Positions 9,432 to 17,638 of a stretch of DNA of 64,000 nucleotides are shown here, one piece after another; within the stretch, counting starts at the first letter, position 1, and each line of letters opens with the position of its first letter. The position numbers and the translations under genes are program-made. The notes beneath the pieces are model-generated. The model was not told the DNA's origin. It did no database searches and was given only the letters and a program-made list of their open reading frames with translations. This stretch comes from Parashewanella spongiae (GTDB lineage: Bacteria > Pseudomonadota > Gammaproteobacteria > Enterobacterales > Shewanellaceae), in the NCBI RefSeq assembly GCF_004358345.1, contig NZ_CP037952.1:992001-1056000 (forward strand), given 5' to 3'.

Positions 9432-9887
9432 ATGTTCCCATACATATTTATAATTGTTGGTTCACTTATCATTCTTGCTTTGGGTATAGTGGCCTTTAAA
9501 GCATTTTTAAGTAACGGCTGGACTGAAACAACTGGTATAATATTAAAATCTGGTAAAGCCTTGCGAATTACTGAAAGCAATACTCTCCATGAAAAAAGGA
9601 GTTGGAAATCACTTCATATCGACATGGAATATAGATACAAGGTAGAGGGAAAAGAATATCGTTCTACACGAGTAACATTCACTGATTTTGTTTTCAAGCC
9701 AGAATCATCACTAAATAAATTGCTTCAAGAATACATTGAAAACAAACAAATCAGAGTATTTTACAACCCTAAAAATCCAGAGAAATCTGTTTTAGTTCAG
9801 GGCATGTCCATCTTTAACTTTACGCCAATGATTACAGCAGGTTTATTAATCGGGGCTGGTGTCTACATGCTCAAAACAATGGCCTAA
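9432..9887 (+). CDS. DUF3592 membrane protein in an integron-type cassette
   Basis: A 151-residue protein with membrane helices at about residues 3-25 and 128-147, enclosing a soluble beta-rich region with the DUF3592 pattern (MEYRYKVEGKEYRSTRV and RVFYNPKNPEKSVL). Function is unknown. The ATG follows GGAGAGTTAG. Its stop overlaps the start of an attC-like site, and a core site lies 27 bases upstream. This arrangement is typical of integron cassettes, which often carry small membrane proteins. Confidence 0.8.
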   Translation: MFPYIFIIVGSLIILALGIVAFKAFLSNGWTETTGIILKSGKALRITESNTLHEKRSWKSLHIDMEYRYKVEGKEYRSTRVTFTDFVFKPESSLNKLLQEYIENKQIRVFYNPKNPEKSVLVQGMSIFNFTPMITAGLLIGAGVYMLKTMA

Positions 9888-9934
9888 CAAGTCATTCCAG
9901 GTGACGCCTACGGCGCACTTGAATGAGGCGTTAC
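9882..9934 (+). other. attC-like recombination site
   Basis: The site runs from GCCTAAC to GCGTTAC. The two halves are imperfectly complementary: TAAC-AAG-TCATTC-CAGGTG on the left pairs with the reverse complement of CACTTGAATGAGGCGTTA, leaving an extra base in one arm, and the centre ACGCCTACGGCGC can fold too. This is the short attC architecture seen in Shewanella and Vibrio cassettes. The right core is slightly off consensus (GTTACAT). Confidence 0.65.
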
Positions 9935-10111
9935 ATTGAAACTTCCCTTTATCAGCCCTTTTTACCTTGGTAAGCTGCGGCTAATAGCCAAGACCTTCAA
10001 AATAGTCTAAATTGCAACCACTGGTTGACAAACTAATAACCTAACTTGCTGGTCTGCAACTGGCTAACTTCCTATGCTTAGCGCTCAACAACAGACAAAG
10101 GAGTGAGACTT

Positions 10112-11092
10112 GTGATATTAGCAGATAAGATCATCAGATTAAGGAAGCAGTTGGGTTGGTCTCAGGAAGAGCTAGCTGAAAAAATGAAGGTTTCTAGGCA
10201 ATCAGTTTCTAAATGGGAAAGCACAAATAGCATACCCGACCTAAATAGGATTATTCTGTTAGCAGAAATATTTGAAGTTTCGACTGACTTTCTTTTAAAA
10301 GATGATCAAGAAACCTGTGACTCCCGAAGTCCGGCTAAAGAGCCTAATACTACTCAAATTAATTTAGAACAAGCTCTGCACTATGTTCAAAGTAAGGTAG
10401 AAATATCAGAGTTGATTACTAAAGGGGTTATGTTCTGTTTATGCTCAGCGGCTCCACTGTTTTTCTTTCTAGCCATGGCTGAAACCAACCGATTGAATCT
10501 GACTAGTGATGTTGCAACAATTATTGGAGTTGTGAGCATATTACTTATGGTCTCTATTGGAGTGAGTTTTTTTATTCGAACGAATCAATATGAGGATGAT
10601 ATCTCTCTAATAGATAATGAACCATTTGAATTAGCTTATGGTGTGCACAGTGCCTTTACAGATAAACTACAGAAATTCAGGGCTACTTATAATTTATGAT
10701 TATCGATTGGCATATTTTTGTTCATTATCAGCTTTGTACCTTTGATGGTTTCGATCATGTTCTTTGGAGGCTCAGAAATTGTGCTCATGATGCTCATTAT
10801 ATTGCTTCTTATCATAACAGCAGGGATCTACATAGTCGCACCTGTTTCAGCTCAATACGATGCTTATAACCATATTCTGAAAGATCATGTGCTTGAGAGA
10901 GAGAAAAGCAAACGTGTGAAACGAGTAGAGAAGTTGGCAGCGTTTTATTGGCCTTTACTCATAGCGCTTTATCTTGGTTGGAGCTTATGGACAATGGATT
11001 GGGGAACAACTTGGATTGTATGGCCTGTTGGTGGAGTTCTTTTCGCTGCATTGATCGGATTAATGGAGCTATTGGATAAGAAATCGTCTTGA
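10112..11092 (+). pseudogene. XRE-type membrane transcriptional regulator, interrupted by an in-frame TGA
   Basis: The N-terminal helix-turn-helix ([27 protein letters not shown] split over residues 1-30, then RQSVSKWES) is followed by four or more predicted membrane helices. The GTG at 10112 is chosen because AGGAG lies nine bases upstream. TGA at 10697-10699 ends the first part, yet the same frame continues to 11092 with more membrane helices (FIISFVPLMVSIMFFGG onward). Relatives of this XRE-plus-membrane family are usually single proteins of about 330-370 residues. The gene is either freshly inactivated, producing a 195-residue truncated regulator, or read through. Confidence 0.75.
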
Positions 11093-11102
11093 TAACACGG
11101 GT

Positions 11103-11150
11103 ATAATACCAATTACAGTAATTAAATTTCCAGCTCAGAGCTATGTATGT
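11103..11150. repeat. Fragment of the 39065-39538 element end
   Basis: ATACCAATTACAGTAATTAA followed by a segment like CAGAGCTATGTATGTG matches the inverted right end of the element at 39065-39538. Only this end is present here, directly beside the MITE at 11156. Confidence 0.6.
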
Positions 11151-11155
11151 GTTCA

Positions 11156-11390
11156 ACCTAAAAACATCAGTTGAACGCTGAGTATATGAGTAACTGTTTG
11201 AGTCAATAAGATGACTTTATCATCATGGCTTTCACCTAATGAGTGAAGTGCTCTACGCTCACAAGCTTGCTAAAATGGCTGCTATCTGCGTTGTAACTTT
11301 TGCAAGTAGAATAACTACTTGCTGCAAGCTACGCCTTACTATCAGCCATTTTTTCTACGCTTGAGAACGCAGTCAACTGATGTTTCTAGG
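11156..11390 (+). mobile_element. MITE family A, copy 1
   Basis: A 235-bp noncoding element starting ACCTAAAAACATCAGTTGA and ending in the imperfect inverse TCAACTGATGTTTCTAGG. Near-identical copies lie at 20439-20662, 48661-48895 (inverted) and 57758-57990, with a divergent one at 32290-32553. The inner part can fold around GCAAGTAG and CTACTTGC. The group II intron starts just beyond its right end. Confidence 0.85.
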
Positions 11391-11999
11391 GAGCGCCACG
11401 AAGCGCTTTATTCTGTTGCGGGATTTGTCTCAACGTATACGCAGCCAAGCGATTACATGGCCATAAACCAGAGACAGCAACGTTATTATTTATAATAAGT
11501 CCATCAGGTTGAAACGTACCTGACGGGATAATTACCAGTTCATCCCGAAATCTGACGGGCATGCATAATGGGTAACCGCTATGACATGAAGCCCTGTGAC
11601 AAAGGCCTTGAATAAAGGTTGAGATGCAATGTAGGCCGCAGCATCAAGCGAATTCAGTTAAGCGTCGTAAATCAAAAAATGAAGATGGGGAGTCTTTCCT
11701 AGTTGACGAACCCTGACACAAACAGAGAAGCAACTGGTAAATGCATCTGTTTGATCTTCCGGCGTAATATGAAGTGGCATGTATTGAAGGAAATAAAGTG
11801 AACGTGGGAGAGCCTGAGTGTTGGAAGGTAGTGACTTCCACTATCCGAATATAAGGTAAACCGAAATTTCAGATAGGGCGCTCAGGCAGTCGGATGAGCC
11901 CATAGTACCGTTAACCGTGAAGACAACATAACTTCACATCAGGGAAGGGGCTCAGTGTTACACCCGTTTTTAACGTAACTTTTGAGGTGAAATTGCCAT

Positions 12000-13280
12000 A
12001 TGGCTAACACTCCAGTAAATATCAGAATATTACAGCGAAAACTTTACTTACGCTCAAAGCTTAACTCGGAGCTTCGATTTTACAGCTTGTACGATAAACT
12101 CAGTCGCCTAGATATACTCGAAGAAGCCTATCGACGATGCAAAGCCAATAAAGGCGGAGCAGGAATTGATGGCATCACATTCAGTTATCTAGAGCAGCAA
12201 AAGAAAGTCGTTGCGCTGTTAAAAGAAATTCAAACTCAATTACAACAGAAAAACTATCGACCTAGCCCAGTCAAACGAGTAGAAATACTCAAAGACAACG
12301 GCAAAACGCGGAAACTTGGGATCCCGATAATCAGTGACAGAATTGTGCAAATGGCGATGACAATAGTGATGCAACCCGTCTACGAACCTCATTTACATGA
12401 ACACAGTTATGGTTATCGTCCATGTCGAAGCGCCCAGCAAGCGGTAAAAGTCATTGAAATGAGCCTAAAACAAGGCTATCAGCACGTACTTGATGCTGAC
12501 TTGAGCGCCTATTTCGATACCATCCCGCACGCTAAGTTGATGGCAAAAGTAGAAAGGCGAATAAGCGACAGCAGCTTTCTGAGTTTGCTGAAAAGCTTTA
12601 TCAAAGCGCCCATCAGCGTAGAGACGGTCAACAGAAAATGGCGAATAGAAGCAAGCCGATGTGGCACTCCGCAAGGCGGAGTTATCTCTCCACTACTGGC
12701 TAACATCTATCTCAACGATTTCTGTTTGAAAATACACGAAAAAACACCGTGTAAAATCGTTACCTATGCAGATGATTTTGTTGTACTTCATAAGCAAACC
12801 TACACACAAGAGCAACTGGACTGGATAACACAGCAATTAAGTGATGAAGGTCTGAAGCTAAATCAAAGTAAAACCCACTGTGTGGATATGGGAAAGCTGA
12901 TGAATGAGTTTGATTTCCTCGGTTTTAACTTTCAACGGATCACAGGCCTCATCAAAGGCTCCAGTTACATTAAGATAGAGGCGTCTAAGAAGAGCCAAAC
13001 AAAGCTGAAAAATAAACTCAGAGACATAGTGAAGCATCGAACCTCAAATACACTTGGCGTACTGATAAATAAAGTTAATCAAGTTCTGAGGGGATGGAAA
13101 CACTATTTTGGTGGGATAGGTTATCCCAGAGGTGTATTTTTCAGAATAAATGGATTTGTAGTAAACCGGTTCTATCGCTGGCATCGTCGCTTAAGTCAAC
13201 GTCGAAGCAAGTATCTATCACGAGGTGCTTACGAAAAATTACGCCAAGCTGGTCTTGAGTATTTACCCACGACAAGATGA
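12000..13280 (+). CDS. ltrA: Group II intron reverse transcriptase/maturase
   Basis: A 426-residue intron-encoded protein that helps the intron RNA splice and copies it into DNA at new sites. Reverse transcriptase blocks include GIDGITF, RKLGIPIISDRIVQ, HSYGYRPCRSAQQA, DADLSAYFDTIPH, GTPQGGVISPLLANIYL and the catalytic YADDFVVL. Maturase domain X follows, with VLRGWKHYFGG and a basic tail. No HNH endonuclease or zinc motif is present. The ATG at 12000 is preceded by GAGGTG. The frame is intact, so it is probably functional. Confidence 0.95.
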   Translation: MANTPVNIRILQRKLYLRSKLNSELRFYSLYDKLSRLDILEEAYRRCKANKGGAGIDGITFSYLEQQKKVVALLKEIQTQLQQKNYRPSPVKRVEILKDNGKTRKLGIPIISDRIVQMAMTIVMQPVYEPHLHEHSYGYRPCRSAQQAVKVIEMSLKQGYQHVLDADLSAYFDTIPHAKLMAKVERRISDSSFLSLLKSFIKAPISVETVNRKWRIEASRCGTPQGGVISPLLANIYLNDFCLKIHEKTPCKIVTYADDFVVLHKQTYTQEQLDWITQQLSDEGLKLNQSKTHCVDMGKLMNEFDFLGFNFQRITGLIKGSSYIKIEASKKSQTKLKNKLRDIVKHRTSNTLGVLINKVNQVLRGWKHYFGGIGYPRGVFFRINGFVVNRFYRWHRRLSQRRSKYLSRGAYEKLRQAGLEYLPTTR

Positions 13281-13317
13281 TAAGCAAAGTGAAGGGGCTG
13301 AGAGAAGTGTAACAACA

Positions 13318-13351
13318 GAGCCGTGTGAGGGAAAACCTCATGCACGGAATC
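13318..13351 (+). ncRNA. Group II intron domain V
   Basis: A 34-nt segment beginning GAGCCGTG and closing with CACGGAATC. It folds into two stems capped by a GAAA-type tetraloop and carries the catalytic AGC triad at 13319-13321. Domain VI follows (about 13361-13396), where CTGCTGG pairs with CCAGTAG. Confidence 0.85.
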
Positions 13352-13437
13352 GAAGAGGGGCTGCTGGATAAGCGATAGCGAAGCCAGTAGCCTACTCTAC
13401 TTCAAAGTACAAGTGAAATTGATGAAGACATAGTTAT

Positions 13438-13700
13438 TACCGACATACAAAACTGTCGTCATTACATTGCTACGTTGAGACAATTTTGCGTAGTAATTTG
13501 AACACATACAAGCTCCCGAAGGGCAAGGCTAAAGGATTCCATTACTAGGTTACAAGTTTTTGAATTATCCCGACAAAAGCACTAAGTGCGTTGAACGCCA
13601 GTTTTGTATGGCGGCCGTTAGGGTATATAGTACTTCAAACTTGCGCCTTGCACTGAAACCCTTTAGCTCTTGCTGAGTGGGAAGTTAATTACTGTAATAG
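13438..13700. repeat. Composite dispersed repeat after the intron
   Basis: It starts with the hairpin motif (13438-13459) and runs through a segment that is the inverse of part of 39080-39291. It ends in TTAATTACTGTAAT, the terminal sequence of the 39065-39538 element. So this is a partial, inverted copy of that element. No gene is seen. Confidence 0.65.
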
Positions 13701-14792
13701 TTATTTATTAGCACAAGCATCGCGTTTAGATTTGATATCAGCTATCCATCTGTGCTTTATTTCTTTGTTTAATAAGTAGCTGTCACCATCTCTAGGGATG
13801 AAGCGAAGAAGGAATGTTACACAGGCATCCAAAATTGTTTTGGATTCCATTAATGATTCTGTAGTACTTAAATCAAAATGTAGGCGTAGAACTTTCTCAG
13901 ATGACAAGGGTAGTTTACTAGAGGTTGGAGTAGGTATAACGTATTTATCACATATAGAATTGTCAAATTTAGATTTTAGAAATGTTTTTAATCTTGCTTG
14001 AATAAATGGGATGTCATTGAATTTTAATTCTTGAATTTTACTGTTAAATAAAATGATAAATGTAAATGCTTCCACTTCTGCTTGAGAACCATGCAGATTT
14101 GTCTGTAATTGAGAGTCTGTTCTTAAACGATCATGTTTTAGTGATCTAGGTTCAAGCGTACCAACTAATTGTTGATCTTCTACCACTGTTTCATTTTGTG
14201 TTTGTAGTGATTTAATGCAACCGACGGCTGTATTCCAAGCTTCAACCCAAGTTTCACTAGCTCCAGAACTATATTCTAGGGAAGAAAAATAATTGATTGT
14301 CGACAGTATGTTAGGTGGTATGTCGATAGCGGCAGATTTTGAAAGTATTGGACTATAATTAAACGTTATTTGAAAAAAATTTACAGAATTATTACTGGAC
14401 TTGATTGAGGGGAGAGTGACTTCAATGGAGTCGGTTACTCCTTCAATTCTAAAATGAAAAGTGAGTATCCCTGCTTCATCATTATTTTCAACTTCTGCTT
14501 TAAACCTATTTTTAACGTGATGAAGCGGCATGGATGCTAACTCTTTAAAGGCTTCAACTTGTTTCATTAGTGCATCAGGTCTATTTTGTTGTAAATACTG
14601 AATATTTGTTAAGAAATACAACTGTCTTTTGACTTTGTCTAAATCATCAGGGAAAAACCAATTGCTGATTTTGTTAAAAACTACCTCAGTAAGCTTTGTT
14701 GATTCAGATTTGCTATTAATTCGAGTATCTACTTTTGCGGCATAGGCATAATTACATAAAGGCGGTGTTGTTTCTGAAACTGCTGATGCCAT
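13701..14792 (-). CDS. Candidate type III-like effector with SifA/SspH2-like N-terminal region
   Basis: A 363-residue protein without signal peptide or membrane segments. Residues about 35-130 read FNKISNWFF, then an amphipathic stretch, then EAFKELASMP, KNRFKAEVEN and GILTFHFRIEG. From memory this matches the order of landmarks in the translocation domain of Salmonella SPI-2 effectors (WEKIxxFF, then LKELA, RFxV and a beta stretch). The remaining 230 residues are not recognised and show no catalytic motif. No secretion apparatus is in the window. The effector role is inferred, and the gene could simply be an orphan hypothetical. Confidence 0.45.
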   Translation of the reverse strand: MASAVSETTPPLCNYAYAAKVDTRINSKSESTKLTEVVFNKISNWFFPDDLDKVKRQLYFLTNIQYLQQNRPDALMKQVEAFKELASMPLHHVKNRFKAEVENNDEAGILTFHFRIEGVTDSIEVTLPSIKSSNNSVNFFQITFNYSPILSKSAAIDIPPNILSTINYFSSLEYSSGASETWVEAWNTAVGCIKSLQTQNETVVEDQQLVGTLEPRSLKHDRLRTDSQLQTNLHGSQAEVEAFTFIILFNSKIQELKFNDIPFIQARLKTFLKSKFDNSICDKYVIPTPTSSKLPLSSEKVLRLHFDLSTTESLMESKTILDACVTFLLRFIPRDGDSYLLNKEIKHRWIADIKSKRDACANK

Positions 14793-14934
14793 AAATCAAT
14801 TTACCTCAATGTTTTATTGTAATTGGAATAAGTTATAAATAACAATACTTAATTATTACGTTAATTATACTGTTTACTGTAAAGTTGTTGATTAAGTGTT
14901 GATGCATTAAGGATTAAATATTCTTGATGAACCT

Positions 14935-15198
14935 AGGGGCTGTTTATCTTTCAGGATGAAATTTTGTGCTATTTTAGCGTTTATCTGTTCAAGGCGTAAG
15001 CCGTGAAGCTTAGTCATCTAAGTAAACGGGTCACAACACAGAACAGTGAACGCTCAAAAGCATCTAAGACAGCGTAAATTGGTCATTTCTACTGCGTTAT
15101 CGCTTGCTTATTTGGAATACCAAACCGCACAAGCTCTGTCTTGTATAAAACGACCAATTTATCGCTGCAAAAATAATCACGAAAGATAAACAGCCCCT
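14935..15198. mobile_element. MITE-like element with perfect 18-bp terminal inverted repeats (copy 2)
   Basis: A 264-bp element bounded by AGGGGCTGTTTATCTTTC and its exact inverse. The ends can be extended by CT/AG. The interior matches the copy at 8854-9137 but lacks about 20 bases. It contains no reading frame of note. Confidence 0.88.
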
Positions 15199-15560
15199 AG
15201 CAAATCTAAAAAACTCAGTATGCCTTAAGGTGTCGATATATACAGTATTTCAGTCTCACTCACTGTTTAAGTGTGTTAGGTTTTTTAACTCGAGATAACA
15301 ATGCGTTGGCTTGTGGGTAAAGGTGGGGCGGAAATTAAATTATTTTTGTTGGTTCTGACTCAGCGTAAGCAAACCTCAACAGCACGACGAGTTATGCTAA
15401 TTTCAGCGTTGAAATTGCTTAAAATAGCATGCCATTCATCACAACTACGCCTTGATCTTCAAATAAATAACAGAACTGAAGATAAGGCTTTAAATTTAAT
15501 TAATGGTGAGAGAAATGATTTATATCATTCCAAAGGGAACCATTGAATTACAGGAGAAAG
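15199..15560. other. Noncoding gap before the GalNAc operon end
   Basis: A short open frame (15301-15546, plus strand, 81 codons) lacks a good ribosome site and resembles nothing known, so I do not call it. No terminator hairpin is obvious here for the minus-strand operon that ends at 15561. Confidence 0.4.
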
Positions 15561-16694
15561 TTAACACCCAGCAACCCATGTTTGCTCAACATCGAAGTTA
15601 GGTGAAAGAGCAACTAGGTTCGCGATATATCCCTTTTTTATAAACCCAAGTTTGTTCTCCATTCCAATTGCTCTGGCTGGGTAAACTGTTGCCATTCGTA
15701 CAGCTTCTGTCCAATGTAATCCTGTAAATAGGCTGGTGTTTTTAATCGCAGAAATCATGTTTAGATCAGAGCCAGCCAAAGAACCTGCTGCGTTGATGCA
15801 TTTACCGTCTTTCACAAAAATTTCTTCGCCATTTAACGTAAATGAAGCGTTTGTGGATCCTACTGTTGGCATGGCATCGGTTACTAAAATAGCTTTACCG
15901 CGTTTTTTAGCTTTAATGGCGACATTGAGTGATGCTGGATGAACGTGGTGTCCATCAGCGATGATCCCAAACCAGCTGTTCTCATCCTCTAAGGCTGCAC
16001 CAACCATTCCCGGATCTCGACTTTGAAAAGGCGTCATGGCGTTAAATAGGTGGGTAAAGCCCGTAACGCCAGCTTGAAGTGCAACCTTAGTTTGTTCGTA
16101 GTTGGCGGCACTGTGACCGGCACAGATGATCACTCCTTGTTCTTTTAACATTGAAATTTGCGAAGGTAAAAAGGTTTCTGGCGCAATGGTAGCTATTGTA
16201 ATACCTTTAGATGCTTGCGTCAGCATGGCTATGCCTTCAGCATCGACGGTTTTGATCTTTTTACTATCGTGCGCTCCTTTCTTTTGTACGTTTAAGAAAG
16301 GACCTTCTAGGTGAATGCCTAATACGGAAGATAAATTGTTCGCTATCGCCGTTTTTACTGCGTCAATGGCTTTTGACATTACTGGGTAATCGTCTGTGAT
16401 TAAAGTCGGCAGCAAGGCTGTAGTGCCATACTTTCTGTGTGCTTGAGTCATGCATTGAATACACTCAATTGTTGGATTTTCATTAAAAAGCATGCCACCG
16501 CCACCGTTGACCTGCAAATCGATGAATCCAGAGGTTAAATAGCTACCAGATAAGTCGATGACTTCATCAACATTAGGAAGCGGTAGATCAGAAGCCTGCA
16601 CAGCTGTTATCAGGTTGTTTTCAATTAACACTGAATGATGAGACAAAATCTGTTCACCATCGAAAACCGTGGCGTTTATTAGAGCTTTTTTCAT
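15561..16694 (-). CDS. agaA: N-acetylgalactosamine/glucosamine-6-phosphate deacetylase
   Basis: A 377-residue amidohydrolase that removes acetate from an N-acetylhexosamine 6-phosphate. Family landmarks are HLEGPFLN with the metal-binding glutamate, GHSAANYEQT, THLFNAMTPFQSRDPG, ADGHHVHP and the catalytic aspartate in LVTDAMP. Next to agaS and agaZ it most likely acts on GalNAc-6-phosphate rather than GlcNAc-6-phosphate (the Shewanella AgaA-II type). It is the last gene of the minus-strand operon, 11 bases after the kinase gene. Confidence 0.88.
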   Translation of the reverse strand: MKKALINATVFDGEQILSHHSVLIENNLITAVQASDLPLPNVDEVIDLSGSYLTSGFIDLQVNGGGGMLFNENPTIECIQCMTQAHRKYGTTALLPTLITDDYPVMSKAIDAVKTAIANNLSSVLGIHLEGPFLNVQKKGAHDSKKIKTVDAEGIAMLTQASKGITIATIAPETFLPSQISMLKEQGVIICAGHSAANYEQTKVALQAGVTGFTHLFNAMTPFQSRDPGMVGAALEDENSWFGIIADGHHVHPASLNVAIKAKKRGKAILVTDAMPTVGSTNASFTLNGEEIFVKDGKCINAAGSLAGSDLNMISAIKNTSLFTGLHWTEAVRMATVYPARAIGMENKLGFIKKGYIANLVALSPNFDVEQTWVAGC

Positions 16695-16705
16695 TATTTG
16701 CCTCT

Positions 16706-17629
16706 TTATTGGGAGCGAGTTAGCGGTATCTGGGTAAGCATGGCTGCTCCTCTTGAACCTGCAGACTTTTCAAATAGTGCAGAAACAACGATAGGGGGAT
16801 TAACATTGGTAAACAAAAATGGCTGCATTGCTTGAGGTAAACTCTTGACTATTTCCGTCACTTGCGACATGCCGCCACCCAGAACGATAATATCAGGATC
16901 ATGATGCATAACAATGGAGGAAAAAGTGTACCCTAAGAGCTCTAAGTAACACTGAAAAACTTGAATAGCAATAGGGTCGCCTTGACGGTATTGTGCTATT
17001 ACATTATAGGTGTCAATGGACGAGTTATCGGGACTCATGTGCTGATAAAGGCGTTCTAATCCCGGCCCAGCGACATATTGCTCCATACAGTCATTTAAGC
17101 CGCACCCGCAGGATTGATGGGGGAGCGAGTACTTTCTTTGCAAAAAAGCCGGCAGTGGTATGTGACCATATTCACCAGAAATACGATTTTTTCCCATGGC
17201 AATATTGCCATCAACAAACAAGGCTCCCGCTGCACCAGTACCCAAAATGGCGGAAAAAACTCGTTGGAAACCTCTCCCTGCACCATCAATTGTTTCTGCC
17301 AAGGCAAAACAAACACAGTCATTCTCTGAAGTAACGTTTCTGTCTAATAATTTTTTTAGATCTGCTGTTAACGTTTTGCCCGTAATGCAGGGAATATTCG
17401 CTGATAAGTGGCGACCATTAACGTCAATGATGCCGGGGAAACCTATGCCAACATGTGATTTGTAAGAGAACGTCTTATCAATTTCATCAACGAGTGTTTT
17501 TATCAGTGACAAAAATTCAGAATAGTCAGAAGTTGGCGTTGAAACACGTCTTTGAATATATTGGTTATAGCTAGAATCAAATGCTGCAATTTCAATTTTT
17601 GTGCCGCCGATATCAATACCGCAGATCAT
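16706..17629 (-). CDS. agaK: ROK-family sugar kinase, probable N-acetylgalactosamine kinase
   Basis: A 307-residue cytoplasmic sugar kinase. The ATP-binding start is GIDIGGTKIEIAAFD, the catalytic aspartate lies in SENDCVCFA, and the zinc motif of ROK proteins is CGCGLNDCMEQYVAGPGL. In Shewanella-type GalNAc pathways a ROK kinase phosphorylates imported GalNAc, so no PTS is needed, and indeed no PTS genes are nearby. Family alone would allow GlcNAc, glucose or fructose as substrate. The assignment rests on the agaS/agaA neighbours. Confidence 0.8.
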   Translation of the reverse strand: MICGIDIGGTKIEIAAFDSSYNQYIQRRVSTPTSDYSEFLSLIKTLVDEIDKTFSYKSHVGIGFPGIIDVNGRHLSANIPCITGKTLTADLKKLLDRNVTSENDCVCFALAETIDGAGRGFQRVFSAILGTGAAGALFVDGNIAMGKNRISGEYGHIPLPAFLQRKYSLPHQSCGCGLNDCMEQYVAGPGLERLYQHMSPDNSSIDTYNVIAQYRQGDPIAIQVFQCYLELLGYTFSSIVMHHDPDIIVLGGGMSQVTEIVKSLPQAMQPFLFTNVNPPIVVSALFEKSAGSRGAAMLTQIPLTRSQ

Positions 17630-17638
17630 AATCAGTCC

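Larger units (their letters stand above)
11416..13401 (+). mobile_element. Group II intron (boundaries approximate)
   Basis: About 580 bases of structured noncoding RNA precede the reverse-transcriptase ORF, and about 120 bases with recognisable domains V and VI follow it. The 5' end is placed near TTGCGGG at 11417, just after a GC-rich hairpin AGCGC-CACGAA-GCGCT (11392-11407) with a T-rich tail. The 3' end is near CTACTCTAC (about 13400). Insertion after a terminator-like hairpin and the lack of an endonuclease domain would suit a class C intron, but the class is not proven. Confidence 0.75.

Noticed and set aside
15301-15546. 81-codon open frame on the plus strand
   Set aside because: No ribosome site, no recognisable motif and no supporting context; it lies in a repeat-flanked gap.
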